Source: Nemania diffusa
Taxonomy: Eukaryota > Ascomycota > Sordariomycetes > Xylariales > Xylariaceae
Direction of reading: 5' to 3'
DNA length: 64,000 nt
Assembly (NCBI GenBank): GCA_038501195.1
Contig: JBBPUQ010000006.1
Location: 124,001 to 188,000 of the forward strand
A program made the position numbers and the translations under genes. Shown one piece after another: positions 46,249 through 58,600 of the stretch (its first letter is position 1; each line of letters begins with the position of its first letter). The notes under the pieces were generated by a model. The model was not told where the DNA came from. It saw only the letters and a program-made list of their open reading frames with translations, and did not search any database.

Positions 46249-46894
46249 GAAACTCCGACTAACGCCACGCGACGCGAGGAGAAGGTGGCCAACCCCGACT
46301 TGGAAGGTGGCCGAATATACCGCTTTCCTCCTAAAGGAAATTTCTCAAAAAAGCCGCATAGAATCTGATGCTGTTCAAATACGCGCCGAGGAAGTTCTCA
46401 AACACAAGCCATGAGCAGATATTTAAATAGATAGTCGGGTAGCCTTGGCGCTACCTACCTATCGTGGACCGCACGATAACGGAGTGTGCTATTAACTACT
46501 GAAAATGGCGTTTGATTGATATTCATTTTTTTTTCTATTGATCGGGCAAGGAAAGGGAAGGGAAGCAAGGGGGCGGCTCAAACAAAGTTGGTTCTTCAAA
46601 AGCTTTGGTAGTGTCTACAGTCCTATTTGGCGTGCGCTCCGCTTTGTGTAGATTAGTATAAACTCGCCCACGGAACGGCGAGAAAGAGGTGGAAACGAAG
46701 CCGGTCCGGGGTGCCTTATTTGTAGAGCTAAATCGCAGGCTTTATTCGGCTTCATTTAGCTCTCATTTTAACAAATACCAAAAAAATTACTTTGTATATC
46801 TCCACAAACAGACTGCTGGATAAATACATATTTGATGCTAAAAATTATAGAAAAGAAGACTAGGCTTGCTCAAGTTAATTCACATCAACGCAAC
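46249..46894. other. Intergenic, convergent 3' regions
   Basis: Between the RRM gene and DUF7704 gene stops. Nothing supported. Confidence 0.4.
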
Positions 46895-47768
46895 TTACAG
46901 ATCCTTCTTAGAGGCTTGAAGAGCCTTCCCAGGTCCAAATAGGCCGAGAAGATAAGCCGTCCGAGTAAGGCCCAAGAAGGCCTTAAACCATATTAGACAA
47001 GAGGTTTTCAAGTTAGGGGAGGGAAGAGAAAGCAATATTGCTCACTCACAGTAAACCCGACATTACCCCATGTGACGGCGTTCCAGGCAGCTACGTCAAC
47101 AGTCCTCTCGTAACCCAGACCCCAGCAGGTGAGTCCTACGTGTGTAATATCGGCGATCCTATGATTTTTACAGATACGGGTCAGCAGAAATCCTACTCAC
47201 CCAGGAGGACAAATAGAAGCTTTTATTTACGACGTTGTAGTAGGTACTAGGGAGAGAGTACGACATGCTGAGATATCTATCCGTCTTTTCCATACTCATT
47301 GGAAAAGGAGGTTATGAGATGAGTTAAAACGATTTATAGGACAACGTACAGCAGAGCAACAAGGTAATTCCGAACGACTCTCAACTCGCTCGTCGTGTAC
47401 AGCACGGCAACGCCCACGAGGAAGAGAAGTCCATAGGCATTGCCGAGCTGCAGGGCAATTAGCCGCGCATTGTCAGACGAGGCTGGCAGCGCCGCAGCGG
47501 TGTCGATTTGGCTGGCTATGAACCAGTCGGCGTCGACGAGGGGCCCGAGACAACCCGCGATACTAGAAGAGGAAGGTGTTGGCTCATGTTTACTTGCTGT
47601 GCCTATTTCCTTTCCTGATCTCTCTTGTTTTTCTTGTCGGTGTGAAGGGGGGAGGGAACGAGGAGGAGGGGAAGGAGGGGGTGGGAAAGGGGCGCTCGGG
47701 ACTTACAGCGAAATGGGCTCGATGATGGTGAAGACGGTGCGTGGAAATGAGGGGAGTTGAGACGCCAT
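46895..47768 (-). CDS. DUF7704 family integral membrane protein
   Basis: Four exons, complement 47707-47768, 47350-47562, 47050-47158 and 46895-46981, give 156 residues. Introns: 144 nt (GTAAGT donor), 191 nt (GTACGT donor, GCTGAC branch) and 68 nt (GTGAGT donor). The spliced protein has the pattern I know for this uncharacterised fungal family: FPRTVFTIIEPISLIAG, DADWFIASQ, YLVALLIADITHV, and WNAVTWGNVGFTAFLGLTRTAYLLG. Four hydrophobic helices are expected, so it is a small membrane protein without known function. The frame holds across all three joins, which is strong support. The location is unknown. Confidence 0.85.
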
Positions 47769-50048
47769 TGCTTGCTTTGTTTTACTTTTTACCTGCTGCG
47801 CTGCGCTTTAACTCGATGCGTGCGTGTTCGCATGTGTCGATACCTAATACCAGAATATGGCACGTTGATATATCGGGCAAGAACAGCCAACCACGGGCGG
47901 GAGCGGGTCAGGTATCAATCGATCGATGGGAAGTGATCATGAAAAGGGTTATCTTATATGACAGGTCATGAAAGAGGCTTGTTCCAAAGCCTTGTCGAGG
48001 CACACATCGTCTCAAGCATTTTGGCAGGGGTAGCTTGTAGCTTCCCTCTCTACTGGTCCTCTGCACCTATCTGCAGCAGGTAGACTGACCCCCTCGCTGT
48101 ACCCAGCCTACACGGGTACCCTAGGTACCTACGCATACGTGGTAGGTAGACAGATACCTCCTACAGCCTCCGCACCCACATGCATGCCCGGCCTAGCAGA
48201 CCTACTTACATCTATAAGTACATCCCCCATAGGCATGCACCTAATGTAATCTGCAGGTGGGCTCTTGAGCGGTGGTGATCGCCTCCTGGGTTCTTGCCTC
48301 GCGCTACTGGTGTTGGTGGAAGTGCCGGGGTCCCATTGGCTCGGTGATTGTTACCGGTAAGGACCGATGTGGCACCGTCACATTGTCTGCTGCTGTAGTG
48401 GCGAATGGGATCGACAGGTCTGGAGCTCTTCCTTCTCAACCCTCACATCGACGTCCATGTGCATCACCGTCTGCATCTGCACTTCTATCTCGCTCGCTCG
48501 CTCGCTCTCCAACCAACAGCAGCAACACCACTCGCTCGCTCACTCGCCCACCATACCACTCGCTACCTACGGTACCATTATTACCACCACCAGTTGACCA
48601 TCTACTTCGATACGCACTACATAGTCCGGCTTCCTACCACTACCTACTGCTACACAGTACTTACTATTACGACTCCCTCCTCATACTACCTACTACTACG
48701 TGCCACATGCATATATATTATATACATATATAGTGCTCTTACTACAACACCACAAAACGCTCGCTGCAGACGGCTTCCTCCACCATCCCAGTCAGCTAGC
48801 CAGCAGACGGCCCGGGGAGGGGGGCGTTCGCTTGTTGCTGTCATTGCGACAGCACTCACCACGACTACAACTACACTTACATACTGCGCACATATCTACA
48901 TATCTACATACCTATGTACTCGGGGCCCTATATATCGGCGTCCATGATACGTACGGCACTGTATCTACCTATGCATGTACGTATTCTTTAGGTCTTATTA
49001 CCGCTCTTATTATCCGTTTCGTGGACCCACCTATCTTGTGTCACCCCAAAACGCTCCCGTATATCCCAACCTGGGTATTCTGTATCTTACCTTACATCAC
49101 ATTACATGTATAACCGCTCGCTTACTCTCTGGGCTCCCAGGTAGATGCATACCTAATCTACATACCTGCTCTCCTTACATGCCTACCTACCTAGGTACAT
49201 ACCTACCTCCATACATAGCATACCTACATACCTACCTACATACATACCTACATACGGGCAGCACACTCGCACACGCTTGCACCACGCCTGCTTATATGAT
49301 AGCTTGGTACCGGCGTAGCAGTGTATCGTTCGGTTCATGTCAATTGCCTGCAGGAAAAACCTTTTACTGCTACCTCTTCCCGTACAGTACCGTACCGCAC
49401 TTGTACCAAACCATCTTGCTGCATGGCCGCATATTCCACTTTTGCATCTTTGCTGCTGCAACTCCTTCTTGCAACTAGAAAGCGTCTTTTCTCTTTGTTG
49501 AGGAATAAGATTTAACCCTGCATCTCCCATCCCTTATTTATTTATTAGTTCATTGGTCCATCGATGGATTGAGAGTTTGGTCTATCTATCTTTTTTTTAA
49601 CTACATCCCTCATTTGCTGTCCTTACGACCACCAACCAGCATGCTACCTACCTTACCTACCTATCATTGACGACCAACTATCTAAGAAGTATCTAGTCTA
49701 TCGCCTAGCTTGATTAACTGCCTGTATCGATACGTACCTTACCTACCTGATAGTTACGTACATAACCGTCGTGTTCGCTCTGTCCTGCTCTTTATATACA
49801 TACATACATACGTACAAGCATCCATACATTCATACATCGTACTACATACATAGCTACATTCATCATCTTCGCCCGTACTTGCTTCGATGTCGCCTTGAGA
49901 GAACTGTCTTGCCACTCGGCTCGGCCGTCCTGCTACCAAATCAAAAATCAACCTACCGGCCCTTCTCTCTACTTCTATTCTCTCGCTTGGATCCCTATTA
50001 AATCGACGCTTCTGATGTTTACCTCTTCCCGCTTCCTCCTTGTTCAGC
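47769..50048. other. 2.3-kb upstream region of the telobox gene, pyrimidine- and ACCT-rich
   Basis: Rich in CTCGCTCGC, ACTACC and ACATACCTACC words. The 49178-49255 stretch is listed as a repeat. It probably contains the promoter and a long 5' leader of the Myb gene. The short frames here are compositional artefacts. Confidence 0.45.
49178..49255. repeat. Degenerate ACCTACAT/ACCTACCT repeat tract
   Basis: About 80 bp built from overlapping CTACCTACC, CATACCTAC and CTACATAC words. It is the densest instance of the motif dispersed across the window. Confidence 0.75.
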
Positions 50049-51656
50049 ATGGCCACAATCGAGCCGCGATTGATCCACCTGCTGAATGAGTCAACCGCCT
50101 CCCCAAGACCTTACAATGCCGAACTACCTCCTCTCAAGGTCCTCTACCCTCAGACCACATCCCGGCCCCATCCCATTGCCCCCGTTGCCGGCCAAAGACT
50201 GGACACTCTCGATGCCAATGGGGGACCACTCGCCTCGCAAGCCATTCCACCACTATACTCGATCCCAGACGAGACGCACCCGCTTCCGTCGTCGAGAAAA
50301 GATATGATCAGCTACGCCGCTACAGATCGTCTGTGCCCGACTAATACCCTGTCCCATGACCTGCGCATGATCCTCGACGACCTACGAGCCAACAATGCCG
50401 AAGATATCTCGGCCAAGAAGCGCCCTGTCAAAGAGGACTTCCCTCAGTTACCACAACCTCATAAGAAACAGAAGGCTACCCCACACATGTGTCCGCCTAT
50501 GATAGTCGGCTTACTTGAGCCGCCTTCGAACGCCGCCCTCTTCCCCCCTATCTCGTCCGCATCCTTCGAGAACCGCCCACACTCCGAACCACCTCAATCT
50601 CTTAATCTGACTAAGCCCCCCGAATCCCAAGGTCTTTCTGAAGAGACCGTCATACCGAGCCCCGCCACAGACGCCGAACGAACGCCAACAGGCAAGGTCA
50701 AGCGGAGGGCCGCAAAGCCCCGTCGGAAATGGTCCGAGGAAGAGACCAATCACCTACTCTTGGGTGTCAGCAAGCATGGTGTCGGTAGATGGACTGATAT
50801 TCTTGAAGATCTGGATTACAAATTCAACGAGCGCACAGCTGGAGATCTGAAAGATAGATTTCGGACCTGCTGCCCTGAGGAGCTTCGCGGAAGCGCGGGC
50901 CCCAAAGGTGACGGGCCGGAGCCGCCCACAGCGCCCAGGAATGACAAGCCTAAGAAGGGACTTATGTCGGAAAATATTCTGAACGACACGGAGGAAGAAA
51001 TTGAGGCCGAGAAGACTTGGCCGGGGCAAAACGACTCGGAATCAGCACCGAGGCAACGAAAGAGTAGGGCGCATCGGAAAAAGTTAGAAGATCTGGTAGA
51101 GCTCGGCATTAGAGGACCGTTTAAGAAATCACAGCGGAGAGAAAGAAGGCCTTTCTCCGAGCAAGATGATCGAGAAATATTAGAAGGGTTTGAGTTATAC
51201 GGTCCTCATTGGACCAAAATCCAAAGGGACCCCAGATTCAACTTGTCTAGTAGGCAACCAACGGATTTACGAGACCGTCTGCGCAATAAATATCCGGAGA
51301 AATTCGTTAGCACAGAAAAAACTACGATGCAAGTGCGGGAACCTGGAGGGCGAGCGAATAGCCTGCTAGAACCTTCAGTTAACATGGCTATCGAGAATTC
51401 CCTGAGTCTCACGAAAGGGGCCCTCCTCGAGCCTCAGCTGAACAGGACTAGTTCACGAGAGGATATCCCTAAGTGGTCATCGTTGAGTGCGCTCGTGGAG
51501 CTCGGGGACCCAGCCCCGGTGCAGTCAGGTTTGTATTGGGCCGAGAGTGCTGGCGGAGGTTTCCCATCCGGTGAGATGGACATCTCACGTCTTTTACTAG
51601 ACGATAACCAGCTCATAAGCGAACCACTATCTACGGATCGGCGAGGTTATGGTTGA
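50049..51656 (+). CDS. Double-Myb telobox protein, Teb1-like
   Basis: Single exon, 535 residues from ATG at 50049. It has two Myb/SANT domains. The first, at about 225-278 (RRKWSEEETNHLLLGVSKHG...GRWTDI), ends in the telobox-like DLKDRFRT. The second, at about 365-419 (RPFSEQDDREILEGFELYG), ends in DLRDRLRNKYPEKF. The telobox consensus VDLKDKWRN marks proteins that bind TTAGGG-like double-stranded DNA. The pair layout resembles fission yeast Teb1 rather than single-Myb Tbf1. The rest is disordered Pro/Ser/Glu-rich sequence. A nuclear location is implied by the basic KVKRRAAKPRRK patch. It may act at telomeres or as a transcription factor of histone and ribosomal genes. The ribosomal protein genes downstream may be coincidence. 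Confidence 0.85.
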   Translation: MATIEPRLIHLLNESTASPRPYNAELPPLKVLYPQTTSRPHPIAPVAGQRLDTLDANGGPLASQAIPPLYSIPDETHPLPSSRKDMISYAATDRLCPTNTLSHDLRMILDDLRANNAEDISAKKRPVKEDFPQLPQPHKKQKATPHMCPPMIVGLLEPPSNAALFPPISSASFENRPHSEPPQSLNLTKPPESQGLSEETVIPSPATDAERTPTGKVKRRAAKPRRKWSEEETNHLLLGVSKHGVGRWTDILEDLDYKFNERTAGDLKDRFRTCCPEELRGSAGPKGDGPEPPTAPRNDKPKKGLMSENILNDTEEEIEAEKTWPGQNDSESAPRQRKSRAHRKKLEDLVELGIRGPFKKSQRRERRPFSEQDDREILEGFELYGPHWTKIQRDPRFNLSSRQPTDLRDRLRNKYPEKFVSTEKTTMQVREPGGRANSLLEPSVNMAIENSLSLTKGALLEPQLNRTSSREDIPKWSSLSALVELGDPAPVQSGLYWAESAGGGFPSGEMDISRLLLDDNQLISEPLSTDRRGYG

Positions 51657-52740
51657 GCGAGACGCCCCAACCATCCAAAGCTATTATGTTTTATACGTGA
51701 CTTAGGACGTATCAACCCGGTGGAGTTGAGAACACCATAAGAAGCCGACTTTCGACGAGCATTACTCTAGCTCTAGTGATGACTTGTCTAAACAGGACAA
51801 TATGCGGGTTCTCAAGCTACTGGGCAATGACCAGTGTGTACAATGATTATTTTATGTTTCGTGACAGCACCGGCAGATGACTGTCATAATAAAAAAAAGA
51901 AGAAAATGGCGAAAACAAGGGCGGGAAACGGACGACACGACCCAGCAAGCCAATGCGGAAAGAAGAGTGCGGTTCCCTTCGCCCCCTTGGCCGAGTTCAT
52001 GGACTTAACGGCCAGCGTTTCTGTCACTACCGACTTGAATGAATGAAGGTTTTTGCCCAGTGAGCATAACTGCGTACAGGGTCATTTAGTGTGTATTACT
52101 GTTTGAAGATACGACATAGAGCGGGAAGGAACTTAACCAAAAAGAGAGAAAAAACAAGGCAAAATAAGTCAGCGAACAGCGCAATGCATTCCACGATCAA
52201 TCCGTCAGTCTACGTACGGTATTCCCGTCTGAGCGGGGCCGGGCAGCTTAGCAACGGTCTGGAAATAATAAGATTATCAATAGATATTGTATTGCTCTCT
52301 AAGTGATATTTGGCTTCTTTTTTTGTCTGGACTATGTCATGCTCGTGATATTGTAAATATCATCTAGAATGAACAGTTTTTACATGTATATTGTTGCCAA
52401 GCTGAATTATGATGTCAGCGAGGTGAGACGCACAGAGTGCAACCGGCGGGTGAACGTTTACCATCTATGGGCCCTCCTCGTTATTGATTGGTGTGTCTCA
52501 GCTAGACTCGGGGGCCAATTGATAGGCGAATTCTACCAGGTGGGGAGGATTGGTCGTCAGCTGGGCAGCTGGCGAGGACCGCAGTCAAGCTCGGACCAGG
52601 CCGTTATCAGCCCTACCTACCCACAACCGGCGCACCTTTTTTTTGGTCGTGCGTAATTGATAACCTCCAAACTCCACGGCGAAGGACGACGACGACGACG
52701 ACACGCCCTCGACGACACATTCTTCCATACTACCGCCAAA
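51657..52740. other. Intergenic: telobox gene 3' side and uL15 promoter
   Basis: 1.1 kb. Near 52644 a CCTTTTTTTTGG run, and a GACGACGAC run at 52685-52702, lie in the likely 5' leader of the ribosomal gene. No gene supported. Confidence 0.45.
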
Positions 52741-53376
52741 ATGCCGACTCGTCTTTCTAAAACCCGCAAGCACCGTGGCCATGTCAGTGCCGGTAAGGGT
52801 CGTGTAGGAAAGCACAGGAAGCATCCCGGTGGTCGTGGTATGGCTGGTGGTCAGGTAAGACGAACAAAAAAAATCCGAGAGGGTTTCGGGTATTGTCACA
52901 AGTTGGGCTCGACGGCTGACGGAACTCTGCGCTAGCATCACCACCGAACAAACATCGACAAGTACCATCCCGGTTACTTCGGTAAGGTCGGTATGCGACG
53001 ATTCCACCTGTTGAGAAATCACCAATGGAAGCCGACCGTCAACGTTGACAAGGTAAGCTATTTATACACGGCAATCGATCATCACTCTTCTCCTTCGCTA
53101 TCTAGGAACCAAGTGACGGTTATAGTCTGGTTTAGCTAACAATGCCTCCCCTCATAGCTCGTCTCACTCCTTCCCCAAGAACTACGCGAGAAGTACGTCG
53201 CCGGAGAGGCCAAAGACACAGCCCCCGTCATCGACCTCTTAGCCCTTGGCTACTCTAAGCTCCTCGGAAAGGGACGCTGCCCCGAGATTCCCTTCGTCGT
53301 TCGCGCCAGATACGTCAGCAAGGACGCCGAACGCAAGATCACAGAGGCTGGTGGCGTCATCGAGCTGGTGGCATAG
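52741..53376 (+). CDS. RPL28: 60S ribosomal protein uL15 (L28/L27a)
   Basis: Three exons, 52741-52854, 52936-53052 and 53158-53376, give 149 residues, the exact family length. Exon 1 [20 protein letters not shown] carries the hallmark basic N-terminus. Exon 2 starts [17 protein letters not shown]. Exon 3 ends [12 protein letters not shown]. The two introns (81 and 105 nt) are phase 0, with GTAAGA and GTAAGC donors. The acceptor GCTAG at 52935 leads to the conserved His-rich loop. Position and composition fit a strongly expressed gene. Confidence 0.97.
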
Positions 53377-54493
53377 AGGAGAAGAAGCAGGGCAGCCCGT
53401 GCTGGCATCGCACGGCGTGTAGGGAACGGAGACCGGGAACGATAGCATGAAATGACAAAATCCGATGATCTGAACCAAAAACACCTCGGGCGGTCACTGG
53501 ACAATACACACACACGTTATTCATTGTTTGATAATGATGATGACAATGGCGTAACAAACAAAAATAATACCCCATTACACACAAAAACAACTCAAACTAA
53601 CATGACGCTGTGTTGTGCCGTGCCTATGTCATCCTACCCCAGGGCTTTTCCGGTGTATAACTTGGCTTCAGTGCCCCTGTCGCTCGCCTTGTCGATGACG
53701 ACCTGGGGTTATCTACATCTGGTTCCAGGCTGAAGAGATGGGCTGTGGCGTCCCTCCCACTAAATCTCCGCAAAGGTACTCCTAAGCGACATTACAACTT
53801 CGGCACCACTACACGATTAGACAGGCCAGTGTGCTAGGAGCATGTACACGTTGTGACGCCTTGCGTCGTATGCTCACTCAGGCGCTAGGGGCCTTAGAAT
53901 TGACCCATCAAAATAAGAATGCTCTTGTCTATTGCTGCTCCAGTACCTAATGTTCGTGTATTTTTATAAGTGAAATGAAAATGTAAATTTGGTCAACGCA
54001 CTGTTAATAGAATCCTAATGCTGCGGCGAATGATGAACGCCTACGTAGGCATGCACTTGCAAATGTAAACAGTATTAATTTTCTGCCAAAATGCACGGGT
54101 TAGGTAGGTATCTTGCTACAAACCAACAATAAACTTTATAGCAATGTCAATCTACATAAGATTCTAACGACTACACTTATCCAAAACGGTGTTATCTGAT
54201 TGGCTACCTAAAATAGTAGGTAATGTCCAAGCCAGGAACAAAGATGGACAGGTGGAGGTGCATCCTAGCAGCTGGCAAGCCCACAACACATCACATCGAG
54301 CGGCCCACTTATCTAATTGATAGCGTTATCTTATCAATTTCAGCTAGGGCACAACAGCCCTTTCTCGCTTCCCAAAACTCTGAGAGACCTAGACTAATCA
54401 GTAGTCCCCAACTTTTCGCAAGACCTGAATTGAGTGTCAGTCGCCCATCGTCCACCACCTTCACGACAACCCATCACAAATCCAACCGCCAAA
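53377..54493. other. Intergenic: uL15 3' side and eS4 promoter
   Basis: 1.1 kb with mostly AT-rich sequence and no gene. A GGTTAGGTAGGTATC motif lies near 54100. Confidence 0.4.
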
Positions 54494-55656
54494 ATGGGTC
54501 GAGGACCGTAAGTTGATTCTCTCTCAAAACACTCTAACACCGTCTTTCGGCGGTGAAAAGGACTCACCGTCGATGTGGCAGTCTCCCGTAGACGGAGACA
54601 TTTGCAACACGACAGGCAACGCGCAGTACCTCAAGAAACGATGTTGAGAATATCTTTCAATTATATGTACCTTGCTAACTCGGCCCTCGCCTCACAGGAA
54701 GAAGCACCAGAAGCGCCTGAGCGCCCCCTCCCACTGGCTTCTCGACAAGCTCTCGGGCACGTACGCCCCCAAGGCCTCGCCCGGTCCTCACAAGCAGCGA
54801 GAATGCCTTCCCCTCATCATCTTCATCCGTAACCGCCTAAAGTACGCCTTGAACTACCGCGAGACTCGGGCCATCCTCATGCAGCGCCTCGTCAAGGTCG
54901 ACGGCAAGGTCCGCACCGACACCACCTACCCCGCCGGCTTCATGGACGTCATCACCCTCGAGAAGACGGGCGAGAACTTCCGCCTCATCTACGACACCAA
55001 GGGCCGCTACACCGTCCACCGCATCCAGGAGGAGGAGGCCGCCTACAAGCTAGGCAAGGTCAAGCGCGTACAACTTGGCAAGGGCGGCATCCCATTCTTG
55101 GTCACGCACGATGCGAGAACGTAAGTGTTCTGTCAGACATCATTCAGCCGTTGGATCAAGCTTTGGTTGAACCACCCTTCACCAACACCGCGACGACGAC
55201 GATGACGATGGTACCCACGTTGTGTCTGTCCGTCGAGCTTCGAACCGATGGCTGGTATGTTTCCCCCTCTGGTCCCGTCGCTAACGTGATCTTCTCTGCT
55301 GCAGCATCCGCTACCCCGATCCTCTGATCAAGGTCAACGACACGGTCAAGATCGACCTGGCCACGGGCAAGATCACCGACTACATCAAGTTCGACACTGG
55401 CGCCATTGCCATGATCACTGGTGGTCGTAACATGGGTCGTGTTGGTGTCATCACCCACCGTGAGCGCCACGATGGTGGTTTCAACATCGTCCACATCAAG
55501 GATGCTATTGACAACACCTTCGCCACACGCGAGAACAACGTTTTCGTCATCGGCTCTGAGAAGCCCTGGATCTCGCTGCCCAAGGGTAAGGGTGTCAAGC
55601 TGACCATCGCTGAGGAGCGAGACCGCCGCCGAGCCCAGGCTCTGGCTGGCCACTAA
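54494..55656 (+). CDS. RPS4: 40S ribosomal protein eS4
   Basis: Three exons, 54494-54507, 54698-55120 and 55305-55656, give 262 residues, the family length. Exon 1 is only 14 nt (MGRGP plus phase). Exon 2 opens [18 protein letters not shown]. Exon 3 opens [18 protein letters not shown] and ends [10 protein letters not shown]. Introns are 190 nt (GTAAGT donor, GCTAAC branch) and 184 nt (GTAAGT donor, GCTAAC branch), longer than most in this window. A minimal first exon with a long first intron is typical of ribosomal protein genes. S4 binds 18S rRNA early in small-subunit assembly. Confidence 0.97.
54581..54599 (+). other. Hairpin in eS4 intron 1
   Basis: GTCTCC / GGAGAC arms of 6 bp around a 7-nt loop. 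A second possible stem, CACCG/CGGTG, lies at 54538-54555. These may fold in the pre-mRNA. No snoRNA boxes were found. Confidence 0.45.
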
Positions 55657-58600
55657 GTGGTTTGTCTCCGAACTACTGAAACGTAAAATCAAAAAGGGGA
55701 CATTTGGGCAAGAAGGTTGACGATTTGTCTTTGCGCATGGGAACTGGAGTCTACGGCATATCCACTGTGTGCTTACTTTTACCGCGAATCCGGAACGACG
55801 CGGTCTAGGTCGATGATGAAATGAGAAATTAATTGACCATGATTCCCTATGAAGATGAATGAATGATGCATACGTTGTTCCCTGCGTGAAAGCATGCGGC
55901 CGTGACGGATGACCTGTCTTCCGCGCGCGTAGTCTGTAGCCAGTTGGTTGCACCGAAGTTCAGTCAACGCACGCCCGCAAGTGGCGGTGAGATCTTGATG
56001 TTGCTTCGGTATCCAACGGCCTACGCATTTCTACTATCTCCGGTGTCTATTCCCTAATTTCTGTATATGCAAGTGTGTAACTTGAATCCAAGGTTCGTTT
56101 TCAGTGGCTCGAATGGCATGCCCTGCTCACATCTGCATCCCTTAAGGTAGGGATTTCCTTTTTATCCCTCCAAGAAGCTTGTCCACGCGGCTATGTAGAC
56201 GGCAAGCAAAGCAGCGGTGAATGTAAGCACGGTAATGTAAACCTTCAGTCTCCTAGCCAGGTAGCATTCGAGGACGTTCGATCAAGTACGTGGTCTATTC
56301 AATCGTTATAGGTAAGTGTAGGCGTAATGGTGCCTTGCTACATCTATCTGTCGGGGGGTATCATATTTGTGCGCCTTTATTTCTGTGGCGTATTGTTCTC
56401 TTACTTCTGTAAGTTGATGATCTGTCCCAACCTTCTTCTTGGACAGGTAGGTTCTCCTTTAACACCTTTTTCTCATCCTGAGTTTGTGAGTAATGATTTA
56501 TCTGGAGATTGAGTTTAGCAATAACACAGGGGAGATGAGATAGTGACACAAAGACCATATGTTCTTTCTATTCTCTACTTGCACCAGATTTGTACAACTT
56601 CATTTCTAGGTATGCTTACTGAGATAGGCGACAGATATGTGAGATGCCAGATGGGGATCGAGGGAATCTGATCTAAGACGGCAGTCCGTATACTGCCCTA
56701 CAGGGTGTTCCTCTGCAATTTACCTGCTCTCAAGCGTAAGAAGTAGAATACAACGCTCATACATCTCCCATCTCACGGTGTAGGTTTAGGAAGTGGTGTG
56801 TGAGTAGTCGAGTTACCTCTCCGTAAGTTCTTGGATTAACAGGGGTAGTAGACCGAACCGCCATGATACATCCGTCTGGTTATTTACTTCGGTCTTCGAT
56901 GCCGTTCATTATCCCCCTGCACCGGAAAATACGATGCCGTTCTGGTATGCATTTCGAAAAAAATAGCGGTATATATTGTCGACGGTACACGCGACATCTC
57001 GCTACGACTTTCCGATTACGTGGTCTTACATATACCCATCCCTATCACATATGCAGATCTGAGTGGGTGGTTCATGTGTATGAGTAGCCATACCGGAAGG
57101 CTCGGACGGTGTGCAAACTCTCGATGGTAGCTCTATGGGTTAGGTTAAGTTTGTCTCCAACTTGACGTGATTCTCCTGACACGGCTCCTTTAAGGACTCG
57201 TAGTAGCAATGACCCCCAACATGCCAATATAAATCGAGCAACACGAAGCATAAAAAGGAGGCCGGTTAAGAACTATAGCAACTAGGTACGACAGCAGAAT
57301 ACGGAGTGGGAGGGATATACATATATGCCCAGCGTGATATTACAAACGTGTAGCATCAACTAGGAGGCTGAATAGAAACAATAACCGACTAGTATCATAT
57401 CGGACGGTAGGATTCTCAGGGTTCCTATGTCTAGGGCTAAGCTACCAAGACGTAAGGATTTACAAAATGCGTAATTGATCATCATAATTGCTGGTCCCTA
57501 AGTAGTATCCAGATCGCGGTAGAGCCAGGGAGACGAACGATACCTAATTACCCGGCCAGGACGACATGCTGCAAGGCCGCGCGGTATTTAGTCAACATAG
57601 CGCAGTACGCATGTGTGTACAGTAGGTAGGCTATTTCTACGATCGACGATCATCACCGCCATGCCTACTACCTCTCTCTACATCTTTCCCTACAGGTCCT
57701 GCATACATACACATATAATACACATACATGCCTACCTAGACATATATGCATCCCACATGCACAACCCAGCTTACACAGCCCGCGTGAGCTCGTAGCATCC
57801 GCCTGCAATAACGGGCCAAGTATGCCCAGGGGCTGGGCATGCACAACATCGAACAAAGGAACGAACGAGGGAGGGATGATGTAGATAGGGGGTGGGAAGG
57901 CCTGTAAAATAAAACGGGAAAGAAAAGAAGATACAGGTGCTAGGTGAAACCGGCGTCGCGGCGGCCGTTGGCCATTGTCACTGCCTAGCTCTAGACACCT
58001 ATCTGACCTACATGAACATGACATGACATAGGCAGCCGACGATCCCACGCAACCATGCATCGTATGCACGCAAGTATGCACCCGTCCGGATCGGGGGCGG
58101 CTGGGACCCCTCGTCGACATGCGTGCGTGCGTACTTACAGTATGTAGATGGGATCCCAGCTGCCCCAGCCGGCTGGCTAGGTAGGTAGGTAGGTAGGTTA
58201 GCTACAGTACTTACATACATAGCTGGGACGACCGGCGGCACGGGCAGGATGATGTATGCGTATGGATGCCGAGGTTTGGTAGCGTGCGCGCTGCGCTGCT
58301 CTCCTCTGCTCTCACCGGATGGGGGCGGGAAACGGTCGTTCCTCCTCCCTGCCCTGCCCACATACGGGCAGTCTAGGCGCGGCATGGCGTTTCTCCCGCT
58401 GGCGCTCACCGGTGCTCGTTGGCGTCGGGCCGGCGTAATACCTCGCGTAGGAGGGTGTGAGCAGCGCACAGTACAGTACATACAAACACACATAGATACA
58501 TACTCACTTACTCAGAGCCCGTCTCTCTGTTCTGTCTGCCCAGGACGTGTTGCATGATGCTGTCTACCTGACCGAGCTGGGGTGGAGGAGCAGACAAAAC

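Noticed and set aside
48405..48947. 180-codon plus-strand frame in the leader of the telobox gene
   Set aside because: Low-complexity Thr/Tyr/Leu-rich translation of CTACC-type repeats.
55121..55304. Possible C/D snoRNA in eS4 intron 2 (GATGACGATG near the middle)
   Set aside because: No D box at a suitable distance and no terminal stem.
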